A stretch of 64,000 nucleotides of DNA from Endomychus coccineus (lineage: Eukaryota; Arthropoda; Insecta; Coleoptera; Endomychidae). The stretch covers positions 253,657,736 through 253,721,735 of the forward strand of contig OY294067.1 of NCBI GenBank assembly GCA_958510875.1, read 5' to 3'. The position numbers were made by a program, and so were the translations under genes. The notes beneath the pieces are model-generated. The model saw only the letters and a program-made list of their open reading frames with translations. It was not told the origin of the DNA and ran no database searches. Of the stretch, positions 15,301 to 25,451 are shown piece by piece (the stretch's first letter is position 1; every line of letters starts with the position of its first letter).

Positions 15301-16002
15301 TTACAATAAATTTGAAAGTAAAATAGAAACATTTTTCTTGCTGCTTTCAATTCACAAACTGAACCATAAGTAAATGATTTTAACATATTTTCCAAATAAA
15401 ATAATTGGGACCACATACTTATTGAAAAAATTAGTTTAGATGAAAAATATGTGATCAAAATTGTTGATAAATTAATTAAATGTTTATGGTTTCATAAAAT
15501 TGATGAGACCAAACTGAAATACCGAAGGCAATTATAGACGTCAGTTAGGTGGGGTTTCTGAGCAAAGCCTCGGCAGAGGGTTTTGGAGATTTGAACCCCA
15601 CCTGAAATGTGAAATACATGTATTGAATAATTTCCTTTTCTAATAGTTACATGTATATTTCTGTGTGTAGCAATTCAATATTTTGATGAAATAGAATAAG
15701 AGTTTTTTTTTTATAATATTCCTCGAAAATAAAACTAAAAATGACCTATTAAGTATGTCGTAAATCGAATTACAAACAGCTAAGAACGTTAACAAATGTA
15801 ATAATCGACCATATGATGCAATTCCCATACTTTCCTTGTATAACACTAAACAAGGACATAGTTGCTTAGAAATTAATAATTTTAGCTGTATATTAGGATG
15901 AACAATTATTTTCCTTAATCTTTTCTCAGATACATTGTATATGATGTAGCCCAGGTTCAAGTGAAATATTTGTTGAAACTCGATTTCAAATACAAATATT
16001 GA
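344..16002 (+). CDS. PARP1: Poly(ADP-ribose) polymerase 1, C-terminal half (5 exons)
   Basis: Nuclear enzyme that builds poly(ADP-ribose) on proteins from NAD+ after binding DNA breaks. Exons read as 344-769, 3755-4123, 7603-8100, 12439-12617 and 15930-16002; every junction has GT/AG ends and consistent phase, giving about 515 codons ending in TGA. Exon 1 carries the WGR domain (motif RSWGRIGT). Exon 2 begins the helical regulatory domain, which runs into exon 3. Exon 3 also holds most of the ART fold, with the catalytic His in LLWHGSR and the Tyr in [14 protein letters not shown]. Exon 4 resumes at [19 protein letters not shown] and ends inside the catalytic Glu codon of SLLYNE; the 24-codon last exon starts YIVYDVAQV and ends KLDFKYKY. 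Zinc fingers and BRCT exons must lie upstream of the window. The introns are filled with transposons, but the coding exons look intact. A poly(A) signal AATAAA lies at 16137-16142. Confidence 0.96.
1119..1165 (-). ncRNA. Hammerhead-ribozyme-like motif, relic
   Basis: On the minus strand a CTGATGA core (1155-1161) is followed by a stem II-like hairpin GGCTAC/GTAGCC and an A-rich stretch where GAAA would be expected. Hammerhead motifs are known at the ends of Penelope-like elements, and a Penelope-like fragment on the same strand lies just upstream. The GAAA core is not intact, so it is probably inactive. Confidence 0.4.
1372..1578 (-). pseudogene. Penelope-like element, GIY-YIG endonuclease fragment
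   Basis: The 68-aa open frame contains [19 protein letters not shown], which matches the start of the GIY-YIG endonuclease domain of Penelope-like retroelements (a Y-x-C-x-x-C type module followed by the YIG position, here YIW). It is only a fragment: the reverse transcriptase and the rest of the nuclease are missing, and the YIG Gly is changed. It lies in a PARP1 intron and points opposite to a second fragment at 1872-2162, so two copies meet head to head. Confidence 0.6.
1850..2580 (+). mobile_element. Penelope-like element 3' fragment
   Basis: The frame at 1872-2162 encodes [20 protein letters not shown] and then [18 protein letters not shown], the typical C-terminal part of the Penelope-like GIY-YIG nuclease. 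About 400 bp of 3' sequence follow, including CTGATGA at 2505-2511 with a GGTC/GACC hairpin. A non-coding relative lies at about 55850-56370 and shares long stretches, including the ribozyme-like end. The copy is 5' truncated. Confidence 0.7.
2505..2536 (+). ncRNA. Hammerhead-ribozyme-like motif in Penelope-like 3' end
   Basis: CTGATGA is followed by a short hairpin (GGTC-gtga-GACC) and GGAAC where GAAAC is expected. Position at the 3' end of a Penelope-like fragment supports the reading; helices I and III were not resolved by eye. Confidence 0.35.
2884..3309. repeat. Two-copy tandem duplication, unit about 215 bp
   Basis: The segments 2884-3083 and 3102-3309 are close copies; both start GATTCAAATTCGTATTTTAAA and end in the same TTCATTTCAATTTTTG run. 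They differ by scattered substitutions, so the duplication is not recent. No coding content. Confidence 0.85.
4849..4985. repeat. Hairpin with hammerhead-like core
   Basis: Two arms of about 50 bp (4849-4900 and 4930-4985) are imperfect inverted repeats sharing AGTACTGAGGACCTT and its complement, and CCCTTATCCA with TGGATAAGGG. CTGATGA occurs at 4922-4928, followed by TGTTGGTAGCTTGAAGG. The AGGTCCTYAGTACT block also occurs at 1119-1137, so this is the same Penelope-associated end, present twice in opposite orientation. Confidence 0.6.
5059..5993. mobile_element. PIF/Harbinger-type DNA transposon, internally deleted
   Basis: Imperfect terminal inverted repeats begin GGTCTGTTTGTTTGTG and end CACAAATGAACAGACC (about 40 bp similar, including a shared ATGCATAGAG block). 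The element is flanked by TAA at 5056-5058 and 5994-5996, the 3-bp duplication expected for PIF/Harbinger. At 935 bp it is far too short for a full transposase. The minus-strand frame 5616-5849 carries an acidic Ser-rich N-terminus ([20 protein letters not shown]) followed by [12 protein letters not shown], like the start of Harbinger transposases; the remainder is lost. Confidence 0.75.
5999..7546. mobile_element. Foldback element, copy 1
   Basis: Long inverted arms: 5999-6660 and about 6890-7546. Both outer ends carry GATAGAATTAGC, and the arms share AATTGAAGGAACTAAAATCG and CGATTTTGCTCGAAATTTC with their complements. The centre is AT-rich. Short frames in it are by-products of the repeat. 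It sits directly beside the Harbinger element. No clear target duplication is visible. A second copy is at 13201-15090. Confidence 0.8.
8101..9058. other. PARP1 intron 3 sequence, no feature seen
   Basis: AT-rich intron sequence after the 8101 donor. No coding similarity or bounded repeat could be recognised. Confidence 0.5.
9059..9534. mobile_element. MITE with TTA target duplication
   Basis: Ends GGGGACGTTCATAAATGACG and CGTCATTTATGGACGTCCCC are near-perfect inverted repeats of about 28 bp. TTA flanks both sides (9056-9058, 9535-9537). The 476-bp interior is non-coding and has C-rich tracts just inside each end. The 3-bp TWA-type duplication suggests a PIF/Harbinger-mobilised MITE. Confidence 0.85.
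9831..11822. repeat. Unresolved repeat-like block, possible solo LTR
   Basis: This part of PARP1 intron 3 differs in composition from its surroundings, with GC-richer patches around 10400-10620 and 11460-11720. Its possible limits are TGTAACAGTC and GGATTATTACA, a TGTAA...TTACA pair as in LTRs. The flanking bases do not match and there is no primer-binding site or polyprotein, so the class stays open. Confidence 0.25.
13201..15090. mobile_element. Foldback element, copy 2
   Basis: Same family as 5999-7546, in PARP1 intron 4. The left arm starts TGTGATAGAATTAGC; the right arm (about 14430-15090) is its inverted relative and loses similarity before the expected outer end. This copy retains inner inverted segments missing from copy 1, for example TCGATTTTCGAGCAAGGGTT near 14574 and its complement near 13868. 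Confidence 0.8.
15169..15309 (+). pseudogene. Possible thrombospondin type-1 repeat remnant
   Basis: The frame reads [18 protein letters not shown] and continues 29 codons to TAA. The spacing CSxxCGxGxxxRxxxC is that of thrombospondin type-1 repeats, but the first Trp-Cys interval is one residue short and a stop codon lies immediately upstream in the same frame. It lies in PARP1 intron 4 just beyond a foldback element, so it may be a captured exon fragment. Chance similarity is possible. Confidence 0.3.
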
Positions 16003-18705
16003 TTATTTTTTTTTTAAGCTTATCATAGAATGTGTTTCTATTTGTTCTATTAAAGTTTTTGTTTTCTACGTAGGTTAAGTTTATGAAAAATAACTTGAAT
16101 ATTAAGATTAAACTTGTTCAAATGTTCCTGGCAACAAATAAAACTATTATTGTCATAAAACTTGAAATTTTTCTTATTCCCAACTAGTACGTAATTGAAA
16201 TACTCTAGTTAAGGTTGATAACCAGCATCTCCCAAATAGAATAATTCCTGAAATCAATTAAGTACAAACTGACAACGCTGCGTAAATGATATTCGTTCGC
16301 GCAAATAAAGGTCAAAGATTATAAAAATGATGGTTTTTAACAATTATTTTCATTTAAAACTACCCAATAGGCACTTAATTTTTAAGTGATTTATTTGTAA
16401 ATACACTGAAATTATCATATTTTCAAGGAGAATATAAATATATCATGTTTCCATAAGACAACGTAAATTATGAAATTTATTCTATTAGTTGCAAGTACCG
16501 TCTGAAATTTTGCTTCAATACTTATTCCGCACTATTTAACGATTTTCCAAATTTGGTGCAATTCTCATTGGAAAAAAAATCTCTGGTGAACAACCTTAAG
16601 ATATCTAATTATTCAATTATTTTTTTTCTTTGTTGGGAGCTGGTTGGCGACGTAACCCTAGGCAAGGAAATTAAACAATAATTGTACGGTGGCACAATCG
16701 ACTGATTTTATGAACATGTCAGCGACGTCAAAGCGATGCCTCCTACATAACCAAAATCCGCGAGGATATTAGCCAAACGTGGTACAACCCACCCGAGTGT
16801 ACATGCACTTTAATAATACATGAAGAGAAGAAGGAACATCAATCAATTACAACAAATTTTCAAATAACCTATTAACCCCTAGTGTTACCAAAAATATATA
16901 ATAATTTTAAAAAATAACCCGTCAAAAGTTTTCAAACTAACCTGCGATGACCTTGCCGCTTGGAGTTTCACATATACGCCGCTATCGAGAAGCATGTTAG
17001 CGGAGTCTTACCACCTCGACCAGAACTGTTGAACAATGAATTCGGTATATCAACAGTTAATTCGCGCGCCACTAGAGGCATATATTAACTATATGGGCGG
17101 GAGGTACCCTTGTTATATACAGAATATACCGGAACTACCTAATAAAAATGAAATGGCGACTTCCGTCTCCGATTTGAAGAAGAATGTTTCATCTAAAAAT
17201 TTCCGATATGGGCCTTTTAAAGATGGCAGCTGAAATGTAGGTTGTACCGGTTATGTCAGAAATGACCCAACATAAAATAAACAAATTTGGTGGAACATGG
17301 TGAAATAAACTACCCTCATTCAATTTTAGAATACAACTTTTCCTTTATTGAAAATTTTCAAATACAAACATAAAGCTATTTTATTTCTTCAAAAATTGTA
17401 TCATCTCTTTTAGTTTTTGCTTAAAAAATAAAACACGAAACTACTCATCTGAAGGCTGGGAAGAAAGTAAAACCAGCCTATGCAAAGATGTATACAATTT
17501 AAATGACAATATTACAAAATTAACAGCAAGTGCCCACCAAATTTGACTTTTAAATCAAATCATTTCTGAGATAACTAATAAAACCTGCATGTCAGCCGCC
17601 ATCTTCAAAACGCCATAAATCTTATGCGATGTCCAAATCGGAAATTTTTTTATGTAAAATCGACCACGGAGGTCACTATATTTATTGGGTACTTCCGCAC
17701 AAGCCTGTATACATCCCTATGGATGTACCACGCTTGTCTAATAGTTCTAAACAACGCCACGCTGCAACTTGAAGGTATCGCGTTGACGTCACTTGACAGG
17801 ATTACGTTGCAATATAGGGAATTTGCCATCCCCTTTGGAGTCTGCTCTCACTAAACTCCGGCACGGAGTATGTAATAACTCATTGCCTCAGATGCAAGCA
17901 ACTGGATGAAAGGCACTAAGTGTTTTAGTTACAGCCTCTTCCAGTAGTCCAGTATAAAAATCACCATTTAGTTCTCTGAAAATCACTCGAAACACCGAAT
18001 ATGAAAAGTAGCTTCGCGTCGAACGCTACAGTTTTGGCAGCGCGGACAGTGACCAAACTAGACACTTGAAGTGTATTGGTAACCTAACCACCACAGAATG
18101 CGAAATCATCGATGCAAGCTGTTTACAATAATACATGCAAAACCATTCTACTAGACCACGGTCACGGTCGTTGTATGCGACCGTGACCACGGTTATGTAC
18201 GACCGTGGACTAGATTAAAATACAGTTGTTTACACGGTAATGCGTGTCTTTAACTAGCTATCGGGCGCCATTGTACGTTCTGCTTGCGAATTAGTGATTT
18301 ATCTGAAAACGGCATAAGAATATTATATATAATCATTATTAAAATTATACTTTCATGTGAATAGTGGACTCAATACTATGCGGCACATGTAAATAACATA
18401 TGCTAGTGCCTCATTATCTCACAAGCAAGTTTGCTTTTTCGCCTCCCATGGTGAAGAAAAAAGGCGCACTTCTCAGCTAGTGTGTAAACAGCTCTGAAAG
18501 TGATTTCCTACCATAGCCTCTGTCTAAATGGGGTTCTAGCAAAACTAGAATGTCGCTTCTATGTTACAGGCGTATATTGGACAAGTTCAGTAAATACTAG
18601 TAATGAAATTAGGTTCATTTTGTTTGATAATAAAAATCAGAGAAATCTTATTGATTACATTTATTACTAGGCTTAATACAAACACTATGAAACAATTGAG
18701 AACTA
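16003..18705. other. Intergenic region between convergent PARP1 and MCRS1
   Basis: Contains the PARP1 3' end, then repeat-derived sequence. The segment about 16820-16985 is a diverged copy of the palindrome family at 58381-61824 (shared CAAACTAACCTGCGAT and TTGCCGCTTGGAGTTT). No convincing gene was found; the short frames at 17036-17233 and 17624-17854 show no recognisable protein. Confidence 0.6.
18157..18207. mobile_element. 51-bp relic with CACGGTC ends
   Basis: The segment begins CACGGTCACGGTCG and ends GTACGACCGTG, like the larger elements at 25011, 25452 and 34503. Inside is a perfect 11-bp palindrome, GGTCACGGTCG/CGACCGTGACC with a 7-base loop. Flanks TACTAGAC and GACTAGAT match at 6 of 8 positions, resembling a worn 8-bp target duplication. 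Confidence 0.5.
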
Positions 18706-21700
18706 CTAGTGAGTTGGAACGTTATACCTTATGGATTCATTATGTATAGCCCTAATGAGATCATGATTTACAGAGAATATAAAACGCAATGAAGCAATTT
18801 CCACAACAGCATTATCGTAAAGCCGAACCTTATTACCTGGTGTCACTGGCTTCCCATCAACAAATATTGGTCGTTTTCCCTCTGATGACAAATAGAATTC
18901 TCCAGTATTCCTCAATCTACAACACAGACATGAACTCATAATATACCATCTAAAACTATGCAAGCTGCGAATTTTTAAAATCAAAAGGTCAGCATTAGAG
19001 AATGTTATGTTCTATTAACCAGTTTTCTCATTTCAAATCTAATTTTTCAGAAGGATATTTAATAAGACTTGAGAAGATCCTGAAATTCGACTTTGCTTTT
19101 CATTAGGCTTACAATGCATTGTAAAAATATATCCTAGTAAAGAGTCAACATAATTTTGGAACTTGCAAAATATTATCAAAATATATACCAATGGCTTCGT
19201 CAAAAATACCGCAAAGCTAGATGTGATTTGAAGATACTCAATGTATAACTATAAAATAAAGAGAAATGAAAATATTACGATATAGTAAATAGTATTCATA
19301 TTGCAAACGAAATTTTTTGAAAAAGTGTGAGGCTCAAATATACTTATTACGTCTTCTAGGGCTTCGTCGTATGTCCTCGAGGTTCTGTTCATCACACTAT
19401 TAAGTTTATTTTCTTTTCTGATTTTTGAATATATAATTTTTCATTTGATCTTGTACTATGATTGTAAGTGGGATTTGATTATTACTTAATGAATCATAAT
19501 TTTATTGAAATTAATATATTCAATATGCATTTATTTCATTAATGCACCGCAAGCAGAAGCAAGTTTGTTTTTAACATGTTCTGTGTGTTTGTTATAATTC
19601 AAATCTTGATCGATGTAGAGCACTAGATATTTGCATAAACTTACTTTTTGAATTATATTATTATTTATATGTCGTATGTAACCAGTTTTTTAATTTTTTT
19701 GTTTGGAAACCATGAAGACAGTTTTATTAATATTAAATTGTAATTCATTTTTTAGAAGCCACTCACAATAAGTTGTAAGACCCAGGTTTATCATCAGCAA
19801 AAATTAAGTAAGTGCAGACCTTGGGGTATCGGGCGACACCTCATTGCATTAGCCTTACCCATGCATGCAGGGCTCTGCATGGTTTGACCAATGTTTCACT
19901 TACCACTCGTGGGACCAAAAATGGAAACCGAAAATGAAACAAAAAATCAAGAGAGGAACTCTTCGTAGAGCCCCACTGCCTCCGGCCAGGGTAGAGTAAC
20001 GCCACGGAGCCCAAACTCTCGGGCTCCGCCCGCCGGAAACTAAGAACCCAACACAAGCCAAAGGAGACCAAGCTACCACTTTCGGGACGCAAAAGCGGCA
20101 CCGGTCTGATGGGAGCACACTAAGTGCAAAGTCGGAATAAAAATGACCATTACCCTGACCACTGAAGATCCCGAAGCATCAACCTCGGAACAGCAGGTGA
20201 GGCTAATAAAAAACATCCTGCTTCGAGAGATTGACAGACTGCAAAAAGGGGAGACCGCCCCTAAGTTTGCAGAATGCCGATACCAGGGTGAGCTCTGCGT
20301 ATCACCTGTCTGGACGATCCCACAAGGATTGACTAGCAGGTGTGATGGCGGTGGCCAAACCCTAGGAGGGGGTCAAGCTTACTCTTATGGAGGCGAGCCA
20401 ACTCCCAAAACCACGACGTGCAATCGTCTTCATTCTGGAGATTACAACCCCGGAGAGGACACTGCACAGACTAAATGTCCAAAATATCCTGCACGTCAAC
20501 CTGGAAGGTCACCAGCACTCACACTACGGATGGTGTACTGGATGTACATCACCATAGTAAGACACATACTAACTTACCCCGTACTCGTGTGGTGGCCAAA
20601 AACAAAAACATCCCAGCATTCCTTGAATAGAGTTCGGAGGCTGGCGTGCTGCTGGCTGTTGGGGTTGGAGTCACAAGATCGCTTTGATCTTATTGGGATA
20701 GGAAAGGCCAAAGCATTCTTGGATTGCTTGGCCATTGGGGATGAAATCTGACAGGATCAAGGGGGGAGAACAGTGGGGGCAATTCTCATATGATACCAGG
20801 AATTCCGTATGGTTTACCGAAGGCACCAAGATCGAAAAAAGTACAAGTGCTGGAACAGTCGAAACAAAGGACCAATGGGAAAGAATTTCTTAGAACCTAG
20901 GGACATTCGCTACACTATTTCAAGCAAAAGTTCTAGCAATTACAACATGTGTTCGAATTATGAGGGAGAGAGCCTATGAGAATAGACAAATCACAATCAT
21001 AGCGAGTAATCTAGCAGTGCTTAAGACACTGGAGAATTACACCATCACCTCACAATGTGTACTAGATTGTGCAAAGGAGCTAAAGCGAAATCTATAATCA
21101 AAAAATGGCTCGAGGTAAAGCCCCATGCCTATTGGAGGGAACAGCTCCATATGTCGCACTCCATGTGACTAATGGAAGATCTCCAGCAGCAACGAGAGGA
21201 CAATCTACTGACGTTCAGCAGACAAGAAATAAGGAATCTTGTTGCATTCCTGACCGGACACGCCCCTTGCAACAAACATCTCTGCACGATGGGTCTGGTA
21301 GATCAGCCCACATGCAGGGGTTGCGGCGTGGAAGAAGAGACGCCCATGCATGTGCTGTGTGCACGGCATACGCGGTTGATCGTCGGACATACATTGGAGA
21401 CAATAAAACTTCACCAAAGGAAATCAGAAGTATCATAGAATACACCAAACTGATGAGAAAATAGGAAGATGTGAGGGCACAATAGGGACAGTAATGACCG
21501 CAATGCAGTGGGGCTCCCTCTGAAGGAAGGGGAACAAACCTTACGGAGGAGGGGTTTTAGTAGGTAAGAATCCGACACACCCGGGGGGACGGGCTCCCGA
21601 TGCAAGTTTTCCCCTCTTCTACGGTAAATAAATGCGGCCAATTTTTGCTTTTGAAAGACTATGAACATATAGTAAATACAATAAAGACCCCTATGGTTGA

Positions 21701-24700
21701 CTCTTTCATTGTGCTTGTTTTTTTATTTACAAATGTATATTGTCACCCTTGTCGTTACACCTCTTATACCCATCATTTCTAACTTTACCAACAGTTTCTT
21801 GTTGTTAACATTGTCGAAAGCTTTTTTGCAGATCTATAAACACTGATACGACACATCTGTTATTATCTAAGGCTTTTGTTACATACACTATTTACTCATT
21901 ATGGTTGCTTGTGTATTGGTGGCTTTTTGAAGTCCATATTGTTGTCTATCAAATTTAATCATGTTTTCAATGAAATAAGTGATTCTTTTCATTATTATTT
22001 TTTCTGCTATTTTGAGAAAGTTGAAATTAGTGCAATAGGTCTCCTGTTTGTAGGTTCATAATGAGGTCAATTTTTATGTACATACTGGTTTAATATTAGA
22101 AATTTTGAGGCTATCTGGAAATCGTTCTTTGTTTAATATTAGAATTATTTATTTCAATATTAAATTCAGGATGATTAATTGAAGTAACTGAAAATGCAAT
22201 ATAATGGGTTTTTAAAATATTTAATGATAGTTTAAAAGTATTAAGCCAGTTTTCAGTCTTTATCATTCCTTCAATAACCTTATATTTAGTTGATTCCAGA
22301 TTTTTCCTGCAAAAATGGGCACTGTATCATCAGCATAAGATAATATTTTTCCATTGATATCTAGGTCTAAAAGAGAATTTATATAGGCTATAAACAGAAT
22401 GGGTTTGAGTACTGTCCCTTGTGGTATGCCGGTTTTAATAGTTAATGGATCTGTTATAGTTTTATTTATTCTGAGGTTTTGTTTTCGATCTGTTAGATAC
22501 TTCTGAAATAACTCTAAAACAATTCCTCTAATACCATAGCGTGACAATACCTCGCGACGTTTGTTATGGGGAACAGTATCGAAAGCCTTCGCTAAGTCCA
22601 TAAAGACTGCTATGCATTTATTATTGTCATTTAAGGTTTTGTGTTACCTCTGATGTAAGTTTATACATTGCGTCTTGTATACTGATACCTTTTTTGAAGC
22701 CAAACTGGTTTTCTGATAATATATTACTCTCATTTAAATATGTTGTAAGTCTTTTTTTAGGCATTTCTCTAATATCTTGGCAAAATTATTTATTATACGG
22801 ATAGGTCGGTAATTTTTAATTTTATTTTTCTGATTTATAAAATGGAGCGACTATTGATGTTTTAAAATGTGTTGGTACAATTCCAGTTTTAAATATGGTG
22901 TTAATAATATGTGTACTGGTTTGATTACTTGAGCTGAAACTAAATCTTCCCCAGGTGCGCAATCAGTTTTTAGTGTTGCTATATGTTGTATTATTTCTCC
23001 TGTTGATAAGGGTTTCAAAAACATAGATGACACTGTTGATTTTTTTAACTCGAATTGATTTTTTGTCGGTTTAATATTTTTTTGCATATTAAACCCGATA
23101 TTGATAAAATAATTATTGCAACAGCAGTTAGTGATACTTAATAATTTGGAATTATTGCAAAACACTTGAACATATTCAAGAAGAACCTGTTATAATCCTC
23201 AAGAGTATTCCCATAAATATAAATCAAGGATATATTTGACACAGAAATTATTGTGACTCAAGGTTCATATCAGTTTTTAGAAATATCGATGATCAATCAA
23301 TAAGTGTCTAACCTTAATGTAGCTTGCCTTCTGGAAATCTTATGAGCAGGTCCTTCCAAAGATAAATTAATATCAACTTCATGTCCTTTTCCTGCTCTTC
23401 CAATAGTAATTTCACGACTTCGCATCAAGTATCTAACCATTCTACCTCGCAACACTGCCAAAGTTTGACTATCCAGTTCACCTGGACATACACCTGTGAC
23501 ACTGTCAACTAACACATTCCAACGACCAATTTCGTTTTCCAATTGTCTTATCTCACGAACATTTTTCCTTTGCTGCAAACGTAACTCTTTATCTAAAACC
23601 TCATCTGAAGGCTCACTAAGTTCAGAGTCTTGTATTATATCTTCAGCATCATTGAATGTCATGATAGGTCTACCTGTAGTATTCAAGGGCCCCAGAACTT
23701 GGTCAGGAAGTAGGTGGTACATCCTTAATGTTTGCCAATGCCGAAGTAAAGCACTTGCTGTTCTTCCAGAATAAAATATGTCAGGATTTTGAGCAAGCAT
23801 ATCGGCAAACGTTTCTGTGGATGGATTTTCGCTCTGCAAAAATATTATGATTACTTCTGTTACGAGGATTATTGAACGATTGGTAAGATATGTATTTAGA
23901 ACTAACAATTTGCTGTTCTTACCGACTTGATATTACTTAAATGTTCTTCTTCTTGGACACTCCATAATGCTTTATCTTGTACTGCTGCTATCATGTCTGG
24001 ATGTAAGTTACGCATAGCAGCTACTGCCACTCTAGAAACAGCCTGATCGTACAACAGAGCATACCAACGCTGTTGTAGTTCTTGAACAGTGAATTTACAA
24101 GAGAACTTAGTACCTAAATGAACTGTTCTTAAATCATTTGTTTGCTGAACACCTATGATAAGAGCCAAATCATCAGTTGGTTTCCATCGGCCTAAATCTT
24201 TGGTTGCAATATGATTCTGCTGTCTGCCCTTCTTGTGACGCCTTGAACTTGATGGGAGTGCTTTGGCTACAGCTTTTCTCTTGAGTTCAGTTATATGATT
24301 TGTACTTGGCAGAGGTGCAATTGGTGGTGCTGATGCCGATGGTGAAGCTACAGAGTACTCTGAATGCAGTGACTGTGTTCGTGAACGATTATTCTGCAAA
24401 TTGGGAATGATTCCATAGTAATAACTGAAGGTCAGGAAATTATTTATATGGCATATAATAAACATGAATGTTTTACCTTGATATTCGAAACTCCAGGTAA
24501 CCCTAGGCTATATTCAACCAGTTCATCATCAAATTTCTTACGCTTTATAGATCTGTTTGAGCTAAAAATATCAAACTAATACAATTATTTGTCCTTGGTT
24601 TCTATAAACTTCGCTACTTAAACAATAACATAACCGTAATTAAATTACCTTCTACGTCTTGTCAGATCAGCAGAATCTACATAACCAGAAGAAAATAAAT

Positions 24701-24758
24701 CGTTACGATCACCCATACAACCATGTAACAGATCGGAATCATGCATATTATCCATCAT
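18706..24758 (-). CDS. MCRS1: Microspherule protein 1 (FHA-domain nuclear protein), 5 exons
   Basis: Subunit of chromatin-regulating complexes (NSL, INO80 families) that also acts at spindle microtubules. Minus-strand exons: 24649-24758 (start ATGATGGATAATATG), 24477-24561, 23923-24393, 23313-23833 and 18706-18916; phases join cleanly to give about 465 residues, close to the usual length. Exon 3 carries the MCRS1 N-terminal domain, with a basic SSRRHKKGR patch and then LGRWKPTDDLALIIGVQQTN. Exon 4 holds an acidic/coiled section (VLDKELRLQQRKNVREIRQL) and the start of the FHA domain (ITIGRAGKGHEVDINLS, then HKISRRQATLR). Exon 5 completes FHA (GEFYLSSEGKRPIFVDGKPV) and ends NVPTH before TAG. 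The 4.4-kb last intron is packed with LINE fragments. AATAAA on the minus strand at 18660-18665 is the likely poly(A) signal. Confidence 0.95.
19830..21640 (+). mobile_element. I/R1-like LINE with RNase H, internally deleted
   Basis: A GC-richer block antisense in the last MCRS1 intron. At 20143-20751 an ORF1-like start (MTITLTTEDPEASTSEQQVR) is joined to the C-terminal part of a reverse transcriptase (RMVYWMYITIVRHILTYPVL then LNRVRRLACCWLLG), so several kilobases are missing. Downstream sequence near 20800-20860 resembles the first strand of RNase H. The frame 21172-21438 carries LTGHAPCNKHLCTMGLVDQP followed by TCRGCGVEEETPMHVLC, the Cys-His module after RNase H in I-clade LINEs. The block ends in GGGGGGACGGGCTCCCGATG and an A-rich tail. 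Confidence 0.75.
21740..22100 (-). pseudogene. LINE reverse transcriptase fragment
   Basis: The minus strand encodes VFIDLQKSF, the first catalytic-Asp motif of LINE reverse transcriptases, followed after a frameshift by residues resembling NNKKLLVKLEMMGIRGVT. Stops and shifts interrupt it. It is separate from the neighbouring copy at 22263-23165 because both contain the same domain region. Confidence 0.55.
22263..23165 (-). pseudogene. Jockey/CR1-like LINE reverse transcriptase fragment
   Basis: Minus-strand frames 22851-23165 (SSMFLKPLSTGEIIQHIATL, then DCAPGEDLVSAQVIK) and 22263-22601 (MDLAKAFDTVPHNK, GIPQGTVLKPILF, ILSYADDTV) are successive parts of one LINE reverse transcriptase, including the F-D and Y-A-D-D catalytic motifs. 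Frameshifts separate them and both element ends are missing. Located in the last MCRS1 intron, same strand as the host gene. Confidence 0.8.
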
Positions 24759-25010
24759 TTTGCAATTAAGTTTAAGTATTCGTAAAAAAATATTTTTATT
24801 CGACCTCTTGATTTTAGAGTTGGTCTATTTCTACCAGCTTGTCAAGTCTGTGAATAATAAACTTATAGTGTTCTGTAGAATAAACTAAGGTCTGTGACAG
24901 AGAGCAACAATAGATCTGCGAATACAAATGTAAAGTAGATGTAGAACACAGAACAAAAATAGAGATGTAGCAGCATATAACATACATAAAATGTATTTAT
25001 GTATATCACA
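24759..25010. promoter_or_regulatory. MCRS1 upstream region
   Basis: About 250 bp of AT-rich sequence lies between the MCRS1 start codon and the first CACGGTCGTA element. The MCRS1 5' UTR and promoter should be here, but no specific motif could be assigned. Confidence 0.35.
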
Positions 25011-25428
25011 CACGGTCGTATACACAGGTCTGGAAACTCTATGGTTGACTTGAGTCTTTTACGGGTCGCCTAACTCGTAGTCCCTCGCTCAGCCACCAGC
25101 TAGCGCTTGGATCACGAAGTGGTAAAACGATTTCTATCCGGAATCGCAAGCCTCCACTTTTTTCGCATTTCCGCATCTTTCGGCACTTTAAAAAGAGAAG
25201 TTTCTTGCTTTACACTTTTGTACCCTGTTTTGCATTTCGGCACAATGCACGATTTCATAATTTGTTTCTAAAAACGCAGGTATTCCTTGTGTTGACAAGT
25301 CAACTGACAGTTGTCAGAAAATACTCCTACGTGACGACTTTTGGTACTACGGGCCAGTCGACGCTTAGCGGACTCACTGCTCACATAGGAAACAACCTCG
25401 AGTTTCCAGACCTGTGTATACGACCGTG
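25011..25428. mobile_element. CACGGTCGTA-family MITE, copy 1 (418 bp)
   Basis: Ends CACGGTCGTATACACAGGTC and GACCTGTGTATACGACCGTG are perfect complements; the repeat extends to about 29 bp. ATATCACA flanks both sides (25003-25010, 25429-25436), an exact 8-bp target duplication. No coding capacity. It lacks an internal segment of about 150 bp present in copy 2; the missing part is bounded by direct repeats of AAAACGATTTC. Confidence 0.9.
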
Positions 25429-25451
25429 ATATCACAGTATAAAGTATAGAC

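Noticed and set aside
15051..15458. 135-codon minus-strand frame
   Set aside because: No protein similarity; the plus strand over the same bases has the thrombospondin-like pattern, so the minus reading is probably chance.
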